Part shown: piece by piece, positions 54,488-63,820 of the stretch
Layout of the letters: every line of letters starts with the position of its first letter
Position numbering within the stretch: position 1 is the first letter of the stretch
Assembly (NCBI RefSeq): GCF_045055315.1
Contig: NZ_CP173677.1
Coordinates: 434,001-498,000 of the forward strand
DNA length: 64,000 nt
Direction: 5' to 3'
DNA from: Brachymonas wangyanguii
Lineage (GTDB): Bacteria > Pseudomonadota > Gammaproteobacteria > Burkholderiales > Burkholderiaceae_C
Notes under the pieces: model-generated
The model's input: only the letters and a program-made list of their open reading frames with translations
Databases searched by the model: none
What the model was told of the DNA's origin: nothing
Position numbers and translations under genes: made by a program

Positions 54488-55117
54488 TCAGGCCGATTGC
54501 AAGGCAGGACTGCGCATCATGTCGATGGTGGCGTGCACCATGGCACGCGCCATGCCGGGCAGGTCGTGGCTGTCAGGTGCGCCGAGCCAGTTGGTGAGCA
54601 GGCCGAGAAACGTCGCCATCTGCAGGATGCAGGCCTGTTCCACCTGCAGCGTGGCCGGCAGTTGGCCATGGCGCTGGCCCAGGTGCAGCGCCTGGAGCGT
54701 CTGCCGGTGCCAGAGGTACTGGTAGCGCTTCAGGATCAGCGTGATGCCTTCCATGTCGCTGGCGTCTTCGCACTTGAGGTGCAGAATGGACAGGAACTGG
54801 CGCTCCGGCCCATCCACCGCCAGCTGTTCGAGGAAGCGGATATAGGTTTCCAGCAGCTCGTCCCAGGCCTGTGGGCTGTCATGCTGCAGCACCTGGTTCA
54901 TCTCGTCGTGCATGCGGTCCAGGTGACGCTCGCACAAGGCCTCGAACAGGTGTTCCTTGTTGCGGAAGTGCCAGTAGACGGCGCCGCGCGTGACGCCGGC
55001 GGCGCGCGCGATCTGGTCCAGCGAGGTACGCGCCACGCCGCGCTGGTTGAATACCGTGATGGCGGCATTCAGCAGGTTTTGCCGCGTGTGTTCAGCTTCT
55101 TCCTTGGTTCTTCTCAC
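54488..55117 (-). CDS. AcrR/TtgR-type TetR-family repressor
   Basis: 209 residues. TetR_N DNA-binding domain at 1-60 (RRTKEEAEHTRQNLLNAAIT, then ARAAGVTRGAVYWHFRNKEH), nearly the AcrR signature. The C-terminal ligand-binding half (HMDEMNQVLQ-type region) is of the AcrR/TtgR/SmeT class that bind drugs. Divergent from the RND pump, with a 24-bp operator between them nearly identical to the classical acrAB operator, so it is the local repressor of the efflux genes. Confidence 0.93.
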   Translation of the reverse strand: MRRTKEEAEHTRQNLLNAAITVFNQRGVARTSLDQIARAAGVTRGAVYWHFRNKEHLFEALCERHLDRMHDEMNQVLQHDSPQAWDELLETYIRFLEQLAVDGPERQFLSILHLKCEDASDMEGITLILKRYQYLWHRQTLQALHLGQRHGQLPATLQVEQACILQMATFLGLLTNWLGAPDSHDLPGMARAMVHATIDMMRSPALQSA

Positions 55118-55204
55118 GGCGATTCCTCAGGCTGGGAAAGACATATAAAATGGCGGGGCTTCAGTTTTTTGCGATACTTTGCGCTTGTCCCGATGCCGTC
55201 AATA

Positions 55205-55228
55205 TACATACATTCTTGAATGTATGTT
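55205..55228. promoter_or_regulatory. AcrR-type operator over the efflux promoter
   Basis: TACATACATTCTTGAATGTA followed by TGTT; perfect 10-bp arms (ACATACATTC/GAATGTATGT) around a TT centre. It differs little from the E. coli AcrR site, as I recall it. It overlaps a TATACA -10 box (55203-55208) with TTGCGC 18 bp upstream, so repressor binding would block the pump promoter. The remainder of the 307-bp gap to the pump gene holds its long leader; no other feature was recognised. Confidence 0.85.
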
Positions 55229-55424
55229 GGATCTGTCAGCGGAATGTCCTGTTGCGCCACGCCGATATCGGCTGGTCGCAGGAACATAAAATGTCCGCAC
55301 GGCCCGGCACGGGCCTGTCCTTGACCAGTGGCTGCTGCATGCAGCCGCTTTGCCGTTGTCTTTCAGAGCCTTGCGCCGCGTGGCGCCCATACAACCCGAT
55401 TCCAAGATCCAAAGGGAGAACCGC

Positions 55425-56714
55425 ATGATGTCTTTCCATCCCAACCAGCGCGTGCGCGGCATGGCGCTGGCCGCTGCCGTGGCAGCTGCGCTCAGCCTGA
55501 CCGCCTGTGGCGACAAGCAGGAGGGCGCAGGTGGTCCCGCGGGCGCGGCACAGAACCAACCGCCCACAGTGGGCGTGATCACGGTGCAGCCGAGCACCGT
55601 GCTGCAGACGGTGGAATTGCCGGGTCGTCTGGAATCGATGCGCGTGGCTGAAGTGCGTGCGCGTGTGGATGGCGTGGTACAGCGGGTCTACTTTGCCGAA
55701 GGCAGTGACGTGCGTGCCGGCCAGCCGCTGTTCCAGATCGACAACGCACCGTATGCGGCCGCGTTGCAAAGCGCCAGGGCCAGCCTGGCACGTGCCCAGG
55801 CCAACCTGAGCCAGACCAGCTCCACGGTGAAGCGCTATCGTCCGCTGGTGGCGGCCAATGCCATCAGCAAGCAGGAATTCGATAACGCCGTGGCCGCGGA
55901 GCAGGCGGCCCGTGCCGAGGTGCTGGCCGGCCAGGCGGCGGTGCGCAGCGCCCAGATCAATGTCGGTTATGCGCGCGTGACGGCGCCGATCTCCGGCCGT
56001 ATCGGCCGCAGCTACCCGACCGAAGGTGCGCTGGTGCGTGCCGCCGAAGGCACGCTGCTGGCCACCATCCAGCAGCTGGATACGCTGAAGGTCAACTTCA
56101 CCCAGTCGGCGACCGAGATCATGAAGCTGCGCCGCTCCTTCAGCGAAGGCACCGCCGGTGGCGTGACCAATCCGGAAGTGAAGGTGATCCTGGAAGATGG
56201 CAGCGTCTACGCGCACAACGGCCGCCTGATGTTTGCCGATGTCAGCGTCGATGAGAGTACCGGCCAGGTGACGCTGCGCGCCGAAGTGCCCAACCCCGAG
56301 CGCCTGCTGTTCCCGGGCCTGTACGTGCGCGTGCAGCTGGAACAGGCGCGCTTCGAGCATGCGCTGCTGGTGCCGCAACAGGCGGTGACGCGCAACAGCC
56401 AGGGCGATACCGTGCTGGTGGTGGCTGCTGACGGCAGCTTTGCCCCGCGTCCGGTACAGGTTGGCCCGAGCCAGGGCAGCAACTGGATCATTACCGGCGG
56501 CCTGAATGCCGGTGACCAGGTGATCGTCGATGGCGTGATGAAGCTGCGCCCGGGCGTGACCAAGGTGAATGCCGTGCCGTATACCGAGAAGAGCGGGCCG
56601 GGTGCGGCTCCGGCTGCTGCCGCATCCGGCGCTGCGCCGGCCGCCTCTGGCGCTTCTGCAGCGCCGGCCGCCACTGCAGCCAGCCAGCCCGCCTCTGCCG
56701 CATCGGCCAACTAA
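55425..56714 (+). CDS. RND efflux periplasmic adaptor lipoprotein
   Basis: 429 residues, membrane fusion protein of the AcrA/MexA/TtgA class. Lipobox LSLTACGDK at the N-terminus. The lipoyl/hairpin region shows ARVDGVVQRVYFAEGSDVRA, a coiled-coil hairpin (LARAQANLSQTSSTVKRYRP) and YARVTAPISGRIGRSYPTEG. The C-terminus is an Ala/Pro-rich tail. AAAGGGAGAA precedes the ATG. First gene of the adaptor-pump-outer-membrane operon, 12 bp before the pump gene. Confidence 0.93.
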   Translation: MMSFHPNQRVRGMALAAAVAAALSLTACGDKQEGAGGPAGAAQNQPPTVGVITVQPSTVLQTVELPGRLESMRVAEVRARVDGVVQRVYFAEGSDVRAGQPLFQIDNAPYAAALQSARASLARAQANLSQTSSTVKRYRPLVAANAISKQEFDNAVAAEQAARAEVLAGQAAVRSAQINVGYARVTAPISGRIGRSYPTEGALVRAAEGTLLATIQQLDTLKVNFTQSATEIMKLRRSFSEGTAGGVTNPEVKVILEDGSVYAHNGRLMFADVSVDESTGQVTLRAEVPNPERLLFPGLYVRVQLEQARFEHALLVPQQAVTRNSQGDTVLVVAADGSFAPRPVQVGPSQGSNWIITGGLNAGDQVIVDGVMKLRPGVTKVNAVPYTEKSGPGAAPAAAASGAAPAASGASAAPAATAASQPASAASAN

Positions 56715-56726
56715 GGAGCGCTCTCC

Positions 56727-59700
56727 ATGCCCAAGTTTTTTATCGAGCGTCCGATTTTCGCGTGGGTGATCGCGATTTTCGTGATGCTGGCGGGAATCGT
56801 GTCGATCACGCAACTGCCGATCTCGCAGTACCCCTCGGTGGCACCGCCCACCATCCGTGTGAGCGCGACCTATCCGGGTGCCACGGCGCAGACGCTGGAC
56901 GAGAACGTGCTCGCCGTGATCGAGCGCGAAATGAACGGTGCCGAAGGCCTGATGTACACTGAGTACACGGCCCAGTCCAACGGCCGTGGCGAGCTGAACG
57001 TCACCTTCGAGCCGGGCACTGACCCGAACCTGGCCCAGGTGGACGTACAGAACCGCCTGGCGCGCGTCGAGCCCAAGCTGCCGGCGGTGGTCAAGCAGAT
57101 TGGCGTACGCGTCGACAAGGCAAGCTCCAACTTCCTGATGATCCTGGCGTTCCAGTCGACCTCGGAGAGCGTGACGCGTGACGACGTGGCCGACTACGTG
57201 AACCGCAACGTGCTGCCGGAAGTGCAGCGTATCGAGGGCGTGGGTAGCGCCCAGCTGTTTGCCTCCGGCCGGGCGCTGCGCGTCTGGACCGATCCGGGCA
57301 AGCTGCAGGGCTACGGCCTGTCGATGCAGGACGTGAGCAACGCGATCCAGAGCCAGAACATCCAGATTTCCGGTGGTGACCTGGCTGGTCTGCCGGCGAC
57401 GCCGGGCCAGACCATGACCGCCACCATCGTGGTGCCGGGCCAGATCACGAACGCCGACGAACTGGCGAACATGGTGCTGCGCGCCAATCCGGATGGCTCG
57501 ACCGTGCGCATGAAGGATGTCGGCCGCGTCGAAGTGGGTATCGAGACCTACAGCTTCTCTTCCAACATGAACGGCAAGCCGTCGGTGGCGATCGGCGTGC
57601 AGCTGACCTCGTCGGGCAACGCGCTGGCGACGGCGACAGCGGTGCGCGAACGCATGGCCGAGATGCAGCCGTTCTTACCGCAAGGCGTGGAGTGGAAAAT
57701 TCCGTATGACACCTCGACTTTCGTCAAGATCTCCATCCAGAAGGTGGTGATGACGCTGCTGGAGGCGATTGGCCTGGTGTTCCTGGTGATGTTCATCTTC
57801 CTGCAGAACTTCCGCTACACGCTGATCCCGACCATCGTGGTGCCCGTGGCGCTGCTCGGCACCTTTGCCGTGATGCTGGCTGCCGGCTTCTCGATCAACA
57901 TCCTGAGCATGTTTGCCATGGTGCTGGTGATCGGTATCGTGGTGGACGACGCCATCGTGGTGGTGGAGAACGTGGAGCGCATCATGGCCGAAGAGGGCTT
58001 GCCGCCCATGCAGGCCACGATCAAGGCGATGAGCCAGATTTCCGGCGCTGTGGTCGGTATTACCGTGGTACTGGTGTCGGTGTTCATTCCGCTGGCCTTC
58101 TTCAGCGGCGCGACCGGCAACATCTACCGCCAGTTCTCCATCGTGATGGCGGTATCGATCGCGTTCTCGGGCTTCTTTGCGCTGACGCTGACGCCGGCCC
58201 TGTGCGGCACCATGCTCAAGCCGATTCCCAAGGGCCATGGCTATGCGCCCAAGACCGGCCTGTTCGGTCCCTTCTTCAACTGGTTCAACCGCAACTTCCG
58301 CAAGACCACCAAGGTCTATGAATCGGGCTTGCTGCGCGTGGTGCGCAAGATTGGTGCCTCGGTTGGCGTTTATGTGGCGGTGATTGCCTGCGTGGCACTG
58401 CTGTTCATGCGCCTGCCGACCTCCTTCCTGCCGGTGGAAGACCAGGGCGTGGTGATCCTGAACACGCAGCTGCCGCCCGGCGCGACCCAGGAGCGTACGC
58501 AGGCCGTGATGGCCCAGGCGGGCGAGTTCGTGATGCAGCAGCCGGAAGTGAGCGACCTGGTGTCGATCCAGGGCTTCAGCTTCTCCGGAGAGGGCCAGAA
58601 CATGGCGCTGGCGTTTGCCACGCTGAAGGACTGGGGCGAGCGCTCCGGCAAGGGTGAAGATGCGATGTCGCTGTCGGGTCGCATTACAGGCGCGCTGAGC
58701 GCGGTGCGCGATGGCTTCATGATTGCCGTGACGCCGCCGGCGATTCCCGAACTGGGCTCGTCGAACGGTTTCGTGTTCCGTCTGCAGGACCGTGCCGCGC
58801 TGGGCCATGATGCCCTGCTGCAGGCGCGCAACCAGCTGCTCGGCATGGCCGCACAAAACCCGATGCTGGCCGGTGTGCGCCCTGAAGGCGTGGAAGACGC
58901 ACCGCAGTGGCAGCTGACGATTGACCGCGACGCTGCCTACGCCCAGGGCGTGAGCGTGGACTCGATTGCCAGCACGTTGTCCTCGTCGCTGGGTTCCAGC
59001 TACGTGAATGACTTCCCGAACAAGGGTTTCCTGTCGCGCATCACGATCCAGGCCGATGCTGCCATGCGCATGTCCACCGACGACGTGCTGCGCCTGACGG
59101 TGCCGAACAACCGGGGTGAACTGGTGCCGCTGTCCAACCTGGTGAATGCCGAGTGGATTACCGGTCCGATGCAGGTGACGCGCTACAACGGCTATCCGGC
59201 GATGAAGATCACCGGCATGGCGGCACCGGGCTACAGCTCGGGCGATGCCATGGCCGAAATGGAAAAGATGGCCGGCCAGCTGCAGCAGGGTATCGGCTTT
59301 GAATGGACCGGCCAGTCGCTGGACGAGCAGAAGGCCGGTTCCTCCTCGATGATCCTGTATGCCTTCTCGATCCTGGCGGTGTTCCTGTGCCTGGCAGCGC
59401 TGTACGAGAGCTGGACGATCCCGCTGTCGGTGATTCTGGTGGTGCCGCTGGGCGTGCTGGGTACGCTGTTCGGTGTCTGGATGCGTGGCATGCCGAACGA
59501 CATCTACTTCCAGGTCGGCCTGATCACGGTGATTGGCCTGTCAGCGAAGAACGCGATTCTGATCGTGGAATTCGCCAAGGATCTGGAGGCGTCTGGCAAG
59601 AACGTGGTGCAATCGGCCCTGGTGGCGGCGCGCCTGCGCTTCCGCCCGATCCTGATGACCTCGCTGGCCTTTATCCTGGGCGTGGTGCCGCTGTACTTTG

Positions 59701-59981
59701 CTTCCGGCGCCAGCTCCGCCAGCCAGCGTGCCATTGGCACGGGCGTGGTCTGGGGCATGCTGATCGGTACCTTCCTGTCGATCTTCCTGGTGCCGATCTT
59801 CTTCATCGTGGTGCGCAAGCTGTTCAAGGACACATCGCGCAGCGAAACGCTGACGGCGAAGAAGCTGCACACCGTGGGTGAAGCTGAAATCCAGCGCGTG
59901 CATGCCCTGGAGGAAGCCTGGACGGCCTCCCATTCCGTCTCCAGGGACAATCCGAACAAGAAGGGTGATTCGCATGACTAA
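56727..59981 (+). CDS. RND multidrug efflux pump, AcrB/MexB type
   Basis: 1084-residue inner-membrane proton antiporter of the HAE1 subclass. N-terminal PKFFIERPIFAWVIAIFVML; the TM4 proton-relay Asp pair in VLVIGIVVDDAIVVVENVER; the TM10 Lys in IGLSAKNAILIVEFAKDL; and motif RLPTSFLPVEDQGVVILNTQ. Longer than AcrB by about 35 residues owing to its C-terminal tail. Exports hydrophobic drugs, bile salts or solvents with the adaptor and outer-membrane channel. Overlaps the channel gene start by eight bases. Confidence 0.96.
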   Translation: MPKFFIERPIFAWVIAIFVMLAGIVSITQLPISQYPSVAPPTIRVSATYPGATAQTLDENVLAVIEREMNGAEGLMYTEYTAQSNGRGELNVTFEPGTDPNLAQVDVQNRLARVEPKLPAVVKQIGVRVDKASSNFLMILAFQSTSESVTRDDVADYVNRNVLPEVQRIEGVGSAQLFASGRALRVWTDPGKLQGYGLSMQDVSNAIQSQNIQISGGDLAGLPATPGQTMTATIVVPGQITNADELANMVLRANPDGSTVRMKDVGRVEVGIETYSFSSNMNGKPSVAIGVQLTSSGNALATATAVRERMAEMQPFLPQGVEWKIPYDTSTFVKISIQKVVMTLLEAIGLVFLVMFIFLQNFRYTLIPTIVVPVALLGTFAVMLAAGFSINILSMFAMVLVIGIVVDDAIVVVENVERIMAEEGLPPMQATIKAMSQISGAVVGITVVLVSVFIPLAFFSGATGNIYRQFSIVMAVSIAFSGFFALTLTPALCGTMLKPIPKGHGYAPKTGLFGPFFNWFNRNFRKTTKVYESGLLRVVRKIGASVGVYVAVIACVALLFMRLPTSFLPVEDQGVVILNTQLPPGATQERTQAVMAQAGEFVMQQPEVSDLVSIQGFSFSGEGQNMALAFATLKDWGERSGKGEDAMSLSGRITGALSAVRDGFMIAVTPPAIPELGSSNGFVFRLQDRAALGHDALLQARNQLLGMAAQNPMLAGVRPEGVEDAPQWQLTIDRDAAYAQGVSVDSIASTLSSSLGSSYVNDFPNKGFLSRITIQADAAMRMSTDDVLRLTVPNNRGELVPLSNLVNAEWITGPMQVTRYNGYPAMKITGMAAPGYSSGDAMAEMEKMAGQLQQGIGFEWTGQSLDEQKAGSSSMILYAFSILAVFLCLAALYESWTIPLSVILVVPLGVLGTLFGVWMRGMPNDIYFQVGLITVIGLSAKNAILIVEFAKDLEASGKNVVQSALVAARLRFRPILMTSLAFILGVVPLYFASGASSASQRAIGTGVVWGMLIGTFLSIFLVPIFFIVVRKLFKDTSRSETLTAKKLHTVGEAEIQRVHALEEAWTASHSVSRDNPNKKGDSHD

Positions 59982-61479
59982 GCTGACTTTCCCCGCGCTG
60001 CGCAGCAGCGCCCTGGCCGGCGCGGCCGCCCTGGCCCTGGCTGGCTGCAGCCTGGCGCCGACCTACGAGCGTCCGGCGGCACCGGTGCCGCAGACGATCC
60101 AGGGCGCGGCCAGCGCTAACGCCGCGGCGATTGACCAGACCCCGGCTGCCGATGTCGGCTGGCAGAACTACTACGCCGACCCGCGCCTGAAGGCACTGAT
60201 CGGCATCGCGCTGGAAAACAACCGCGACCTGCGCGTGGCGGCGATGAATATCGAGGCAGCGCGCGCGCAGTATGGCCTGCAGCGAGCCGATCTGCTGCCT
60301 GGCGTGGGTGCCGGTGCGGAAATGAACCGCTCGCGCACCTCGGCGGATGTATCGCCGACCGGCGCGGCGGTGACTGGCAGCGTTTACGGCGGCATGCTCA
60401 CCATCCCGAGCTACGAGCTGGACTTCTTCGGTCGCGTGCGTAACCTGACCTCGTCGGCGCTGAGCAACTACCTGGGCACGCGTGAAGCGCGCGATTCCGC
60501 GCATATCGCGCTGGTGGCCGAAGTGGCGCGTGCCTACGTGGCACAGCAGGCGGCGAGCGAGCAGATGCGCATCTCCAACCTGGCGCTGAAGTCGCGCGAG
60601 AAGACCTACGAGCTGGCCCAACTGCGCTTCCGTGCTGGCGTCACCTCGGCGATCGACCTGCGCCAGAACGAGACGCTGATCGAGGCCGCCAAGGCCGATT
60701 ACGCCATGCAGACGCGCTTGCGCGAGCAGGCCGGCAATGCGCTGGCGCTGCTGATCGGCCAGCCGGTTCCGGCCAACCTGCCCAAGGCACTGCCGCTGGG
60801 CCAGCAGGTAGCGCGCAATGCGCTGCCGGTCGGTCTGGCGTCCGAGGTGCTGCTGCGCCGACCGGACATCCGCCAGAGCGAGTACCAGCTACTGGCCGCC
60901 AACGCCAACATCGGTGCGGCGCGTGCCGCGTTCTTCCCGCGCATCACGCTGACTGGCAATATCGGTGGCGTCAGCCGCGAGGTGGACAACCTGTTTGATG
61001 GCCCGAACCGCGCCTGGAGCTTCCTGCCGCAGATCTACCTGCCGATCTTCGACTGGGGCCGCAACCAGTCGAACCTGGATCTGGCCGAGGCACGCAAGCA
61101 TATCTCCGTGTCACAGTACGAAAAGTCGATCCAGAACGCCTTCCGCGAAGTGGCCGATGGCCTGGTGGCACGCAGCACGCTGGCCGACCAGCTGGCCTCG
61201 CAACAGCGCAGCTACCGTGCCGAATCCGAGCGCCTGCGCCTGGTGACGATGCGCTACGAGAACGGCATTTCCAGCTCGCTGGACCTGCTGGACGCACAGC
61301 GCCAGAGCTATGCCCAGCAGCAGCAGCTGGTCAACGTGCAGCAGCAGGTGATGAACAACCGCATCGACCTGTACAAGGTGCTGGGTGGCGGCCTGCTGGA
61401 GCAGACCGGCGTGCCGTCGAGCACGGCCACCGGTGGCTCGGTGCCGGTAGCGGCACCGGCCGGCAGCAGCGCCAACTGA
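59974..61479 (+). CDS. Outer-membrane efflux lipoprotein, OprM/TtgC type
   Basis: 501-residue TolC-like channel with a lipobox (LALAGCSLAP) and two OEP repeats (WQNYYADPRLKALIGIALEN; RRPDIRQSEYQLLAANANIG). The C-terminal segment includes RYENGISSSLDLLDAQRQSY. The start at 59974 overlaps the pump stop (ATGACTAA). It completes the tripartite pump, so the operon can act without a separate TolC. Confidence 0.94.
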   Translation: MTKLTFPALRSSALAGAAALALAGCSLAPTYERPAAPVPQTIQGAASANAAAIDQTPAADVGWQNYYADPRLKALIGIALENNRDLRVAAMNIEAARAQYGLQRADLLPGVGAGAEMNRSRTSADVSPTGAAVTGSVYGGMLTIPSYELDFFGRVRNLTSSALSNYLGTREARDSAHIALVAEVARAYVAQQAASEQMRISNLALKSREKTYELAQLRFRAGVTSAIDLRQNETLIEAAKADYAMQTRLREQAGNALALLIGQPVPANLPKALPLGQQVARNALPVGLASEVLLRRPDIRQSEYQLLAANANIGAARAAFFPRITLTGNIGGVSREVDNLFDGPNRAWSFLPQIYLPIFDWGRNQSNLDLAEARKHISVSQYEKSIQNAFREVADGLVARSTLADQLASQQRSYRAESERLRLVTMRYENGISSSLDLLDAQRQSYAQQQQLVNVQQQVMNNRIDLYKVLGGGLLEQTGVPSSTATGGSVPVAAPAGSSAN

Positions 61480-61508
61480 TGCATTCCTGATCCATTTCCG
61501 GAGCAGCC

Positions 61509-61537
61509 AGCCCTGTCAGCAATGACAGGGCTTTTTT
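61509..61537 (+). terminator. Terminator of the efflux operon
   Basis: 10-bp stem AGCCCTGTCA/TGACAGGGCT with loop GCAA, followed by TTTTT. Confidence 0.93.
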
Positions 61538-61682
61538 GTGTGCGGCGCAGTATAAATCAGCCATGTCATTGATTTGCCTGAAGATAAAGTGAGCTGCGCT
61601 GAGGGCTGGTGTGTGGTTGATAAGCCATGCAACATATCAGGGTGATCCCTAGAAATGCATTTTGACCCACGTCAAATCATTG

Positions 61683-61706
61683 ACGTTGACGTTGACGTTA
61701 ACGTAA
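61683..61706. promoter_or_regulatory. Tandem TGACGT repeats ending in a palindrome
   Basis: Three head-to-tail TTGACG hexamers (the first at 61680) run into TTGACGTTAACGTAA (61692-61706), a near-perfect palindrome centred on GTTAAC. As I recall, MerR-family LiuR repressors of branched-chain amino acid catabolism bind sites of this kind; the assignment is tentative. It lies 122 bp before the transporter pseudogene. The rest of the 348-bp gap from 61480 holds only the efflux terminator and a Shine-Dalgarno at 61813. Confidence 0.45.
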
Positions 61707-61827
61707 TCAAAAATCACGGCACCAGTAGCAGACCGGAACTGCCTGGAGGCTGCCCTTGCCGCATCGGCCTGTGGGGGTTGACCGCAAGACAAACCGTCAC
61801 AGACAACTTGATCAGGAGACTCTTCCC

Positions 61828-62597
61828 GTGCGACAAATTCATATCAACCAGGTGGCGGACAGCGCCCGCTTCAACGGCTTCCATGCCAATGTCCTGTTCT
61901 GGTGTTTTCTGGTCATCGTGATCGATGGCTATGACATCGCTATTTCCGGTGCCGCGCTGCCGTCCATCATGAGCGAGATGGGCGTGGATGCCACCACCGC
62001 TGGCTTCATGGCCAGCTGTTCCAGGACGGCCGTGGCCTGACCACCGTGATGTTCTGGATCGCCTTCTTTACCGGCCTGTTCATGGTCTATGCCCTGAGCA
62101 CCTGGCTGACCAAGCTGATGGCCATGTCCGGTTATTCGCTGGGTTCCGCGCTGACCTTCTTCATGGCGCTGAACCTGGGTGCCATCGTGGGTGCCGTGGG
62201 TGGTGGCCGCCTGGCGGACAAGTTCGACATCAAGTGGGTGCTGGTGATCATGTATGCACTGGGTGCCGCCTTCCTGTACGCCATGACCTTCAAGCTGTCG
62301 ACCAACCTGCTGTACCTGGTGGTGGCTGGTGTCGGTGCCTGTACTACGGGTGCACAGATCGTGGCCTACGCCTACTGCGGCCAGTACTACCCGGCGGCGA
62401 TCCGCTCCACCGGTATCGGCATGTCCGGCGGTATCGGCCGTCTGGGTGCCATTGCCGCGCCGCTGCTGATCGGCCTGATCGTGTCCATGAACCTGCCGCT
62501 GCAGCAGAACTTCCTGGTGATTGGCGCTGCCGGCCTGATTGGTGCGATTGCCCTGGCGCTCACCAACAAGAGCCGCTCTGCCGCCATGATGCCGTGA
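61828..62597 (+). pseudogene. MFS aromatic-acid/H+ symporter remnant with internal deletion
   Basis: The GTG at 61828 (CAGGAGAC upstream) starts 70 codons (FHANVLFWCFLVIVIDGYDI, then SEMGVDATTAGFMAS) resembling the first helix of AAHS-type transporters such as PcaK/BenK. After GFMAS the frame shifts: the C-terminal half continues in the next frame from LFQDGRGLTTVMFW near 62018 to the end (helices through GGRLADKFDIKWVLVI, then AYCGQYYPAAIRSTGIGMSG). The middle, about 200 residues with helices 2-6, is missing. The gene is a deletion pseudogene; substrates of intact relatives are 4-hydroxybenzoate, benzoate or similar. Confidence 0.88.
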
Positions 62598-62715
62598 TGT
62601 AATCGGCAGACGAAACCGGTTGCGGTGCAGGCAGGTCCTGCACCGGACCCAGACGCCCATGCAGGCACCGCTGGTCCGCATGGGCGTTGCCACGTTGAGA
62701 CAGGAGCTTTTCAGC

Positions 62716-63672
62716 ATGACCCAGGACAAGCGCCCCGATTCCCAGACCCTGACGATCCCGGCGGTGGACGGCTATCCGCTGCATGCGCGTATCTGGCGGC
62801 AGCCGGAGGCAGCAGCACCGGTGGTGATCATCAACCCGGCGACCTCGGTGCTGAGCCGCTATTACAGCCGCTTTGCCAGCTATCTGCATGGCCACGGCTT
62901 TCATGTCGTCTGTTATGACTACCGTGGCATTGGCGATTCGCGCCCGCAGCAGTTGCGCCACTTTCAGGCTAACTGGCTGGATTGGGGCGGGCAGGATTTT
63001 GAAGGCGTGCTGCGCTACGTGATCGGGGCGTTTCCGGACAGCCCGATCCAGCTGGTGGCGCACAGCGTGGGTGGTCTGCTGGTGGGCCTGGCACCGTCCA
63101 GCCACCGGATAGAGCGGGTGTTTGCCATGGGTTCGCAGTTTGCCTATTGGCCGGACTATGCCGCCAACCGGCGCGTACCGATGTACCTGCGCTGGCATAT
63201 CGTGATGCCGATCATCACTGCGCTGTTTGGCTATTTTCCGGGCAAACGCCTCGGCTGGCTGGAAGACACGCCGACGGGCATCGTGCAGGACTGGAATGCA
63301 GCCACCGAGCGGCTGGAGCAGACCTGGAAGAACGATGCGCGCTTGCGCACGCCGGAGCAGCAGCAGGCGCTGGTGGCGCAGTATGGGCGTGTCGCTGCCG
63401 ACTGGCTGGCGTTCACCGTGACCGATGATCCCTTTGGTACCGAGGTGGCGACGCACCGGCTGCTGGACTATTACCGCGGCAGCAATCGCCAGCATCTGCG
63501 GCTGGACCCGGCGCAGCTGGACGGGCAGGGCATTGGGCACTTTGCCTATTTCCATGCGCGCTATGCCGATTCGCTGTGGCCGGTGGCCTTGCAGTGGCTG
63601 CAGGAGGGCACGCTGGTGGAAGCGGTGCCGGGGCAGCGCTGGACCTTTCTGGCGGGGCAGGGGGCGCGCTGA
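62716..63672 (+). CDS. Alpha/beta hydrolase family protein
   Basis: 318 residues. N-terminal strand region PAVDGYPLHARIWRQPEAAA; the oxyanion motif INPATSVLSRYYSRFASYLH; CYDYRGIGDSRPQ; nucleophile elbow LVAHSVGGLLVGLA (S in G-x-S-x-G-like HSVGG); a conserved His in GIGHFAYFHARY. Its pattern matches the YheT-like or alpha/beta hydrolase COG4757 group, with no assigned substrate. CAGGAGC precedes the ATG at 62716. It probably followed the MFS gene as a separate transcript. Confidence 0.85.
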   Translation: MTQDKRPDSQTLTIPAVDGYPLHARIWRQPEAAAPVVIINPATSVLSRYYSRFASYLHGHGFHVVCYDYRGIGDSRPQQLRHFQANWLDWGGQDFEGVLRYVIGAFPDSPIQLVAHSVGGLLVGLAPSSHRIERVFAMGSQFAYWPDYAANRRVPMYLRWHIVMPIITALFGYFPGKRLGWLEDTPTGIVQDWNAATERLEQTWKNDARLRTPEQQQALVAQYGRVAADWLAFTVTDDPFGTEVATHRLLDYYRGSNRQHLRLDPAQLDGQGIGHFAYFHARYADSLWPVALQWLQEGTLVEAVPGQRWTFLAGQGAR

Positions 63673-63690
63673 GGCGGTCTTGGGAAAAGA

Positions 63691-63715
63691 AAAAGCCGTT
63701 GTTGATCAACGGCTT
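63691..63715 (-). terminator. Terminator downstream of tRNA-Gly
   Basis: Stem AAGCCGTTG/CAACGGCTT with a 5-nt loop; on the minus strand a T run (TTTTCTTTTC) follows. It lies between the convergent hydrolase gene and tRNA-Gly. Confidence 0.8.
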
Positions 63716-63721
63716 GCAGGC

Positions 63722-63795
63722 TGGAGCGGGCGATGGGGATCGAACCCACGTCTTGAGCTTGGGAAGCTCAGGTCCTGCCATTGAACGACGCCCGC
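63722..63795 (-). tRNA. tRNA-Gly (CCC)
   Basis: 74-nt cloverleaf on the minus strand: acceptor GCGGGCG/CGCCCGC, anticodon stem TGAGC/GCTCA with loop TTCCCAA giving anticodon CCC, T-arm GGGTTCGATCCCC, and encoded CCA. Confidence 0.96.
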
Positions 63796-63820
63796 ACTGG
63801 AAGCGGATTGTACGCCTGCC

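Noticed and set aside
61680..61706. TTGACG repeats as a CRISPR or microsatellite array
   Set aside because: Only three hexamers without spacers, ending in a palindrome; better explained as a regulator site.
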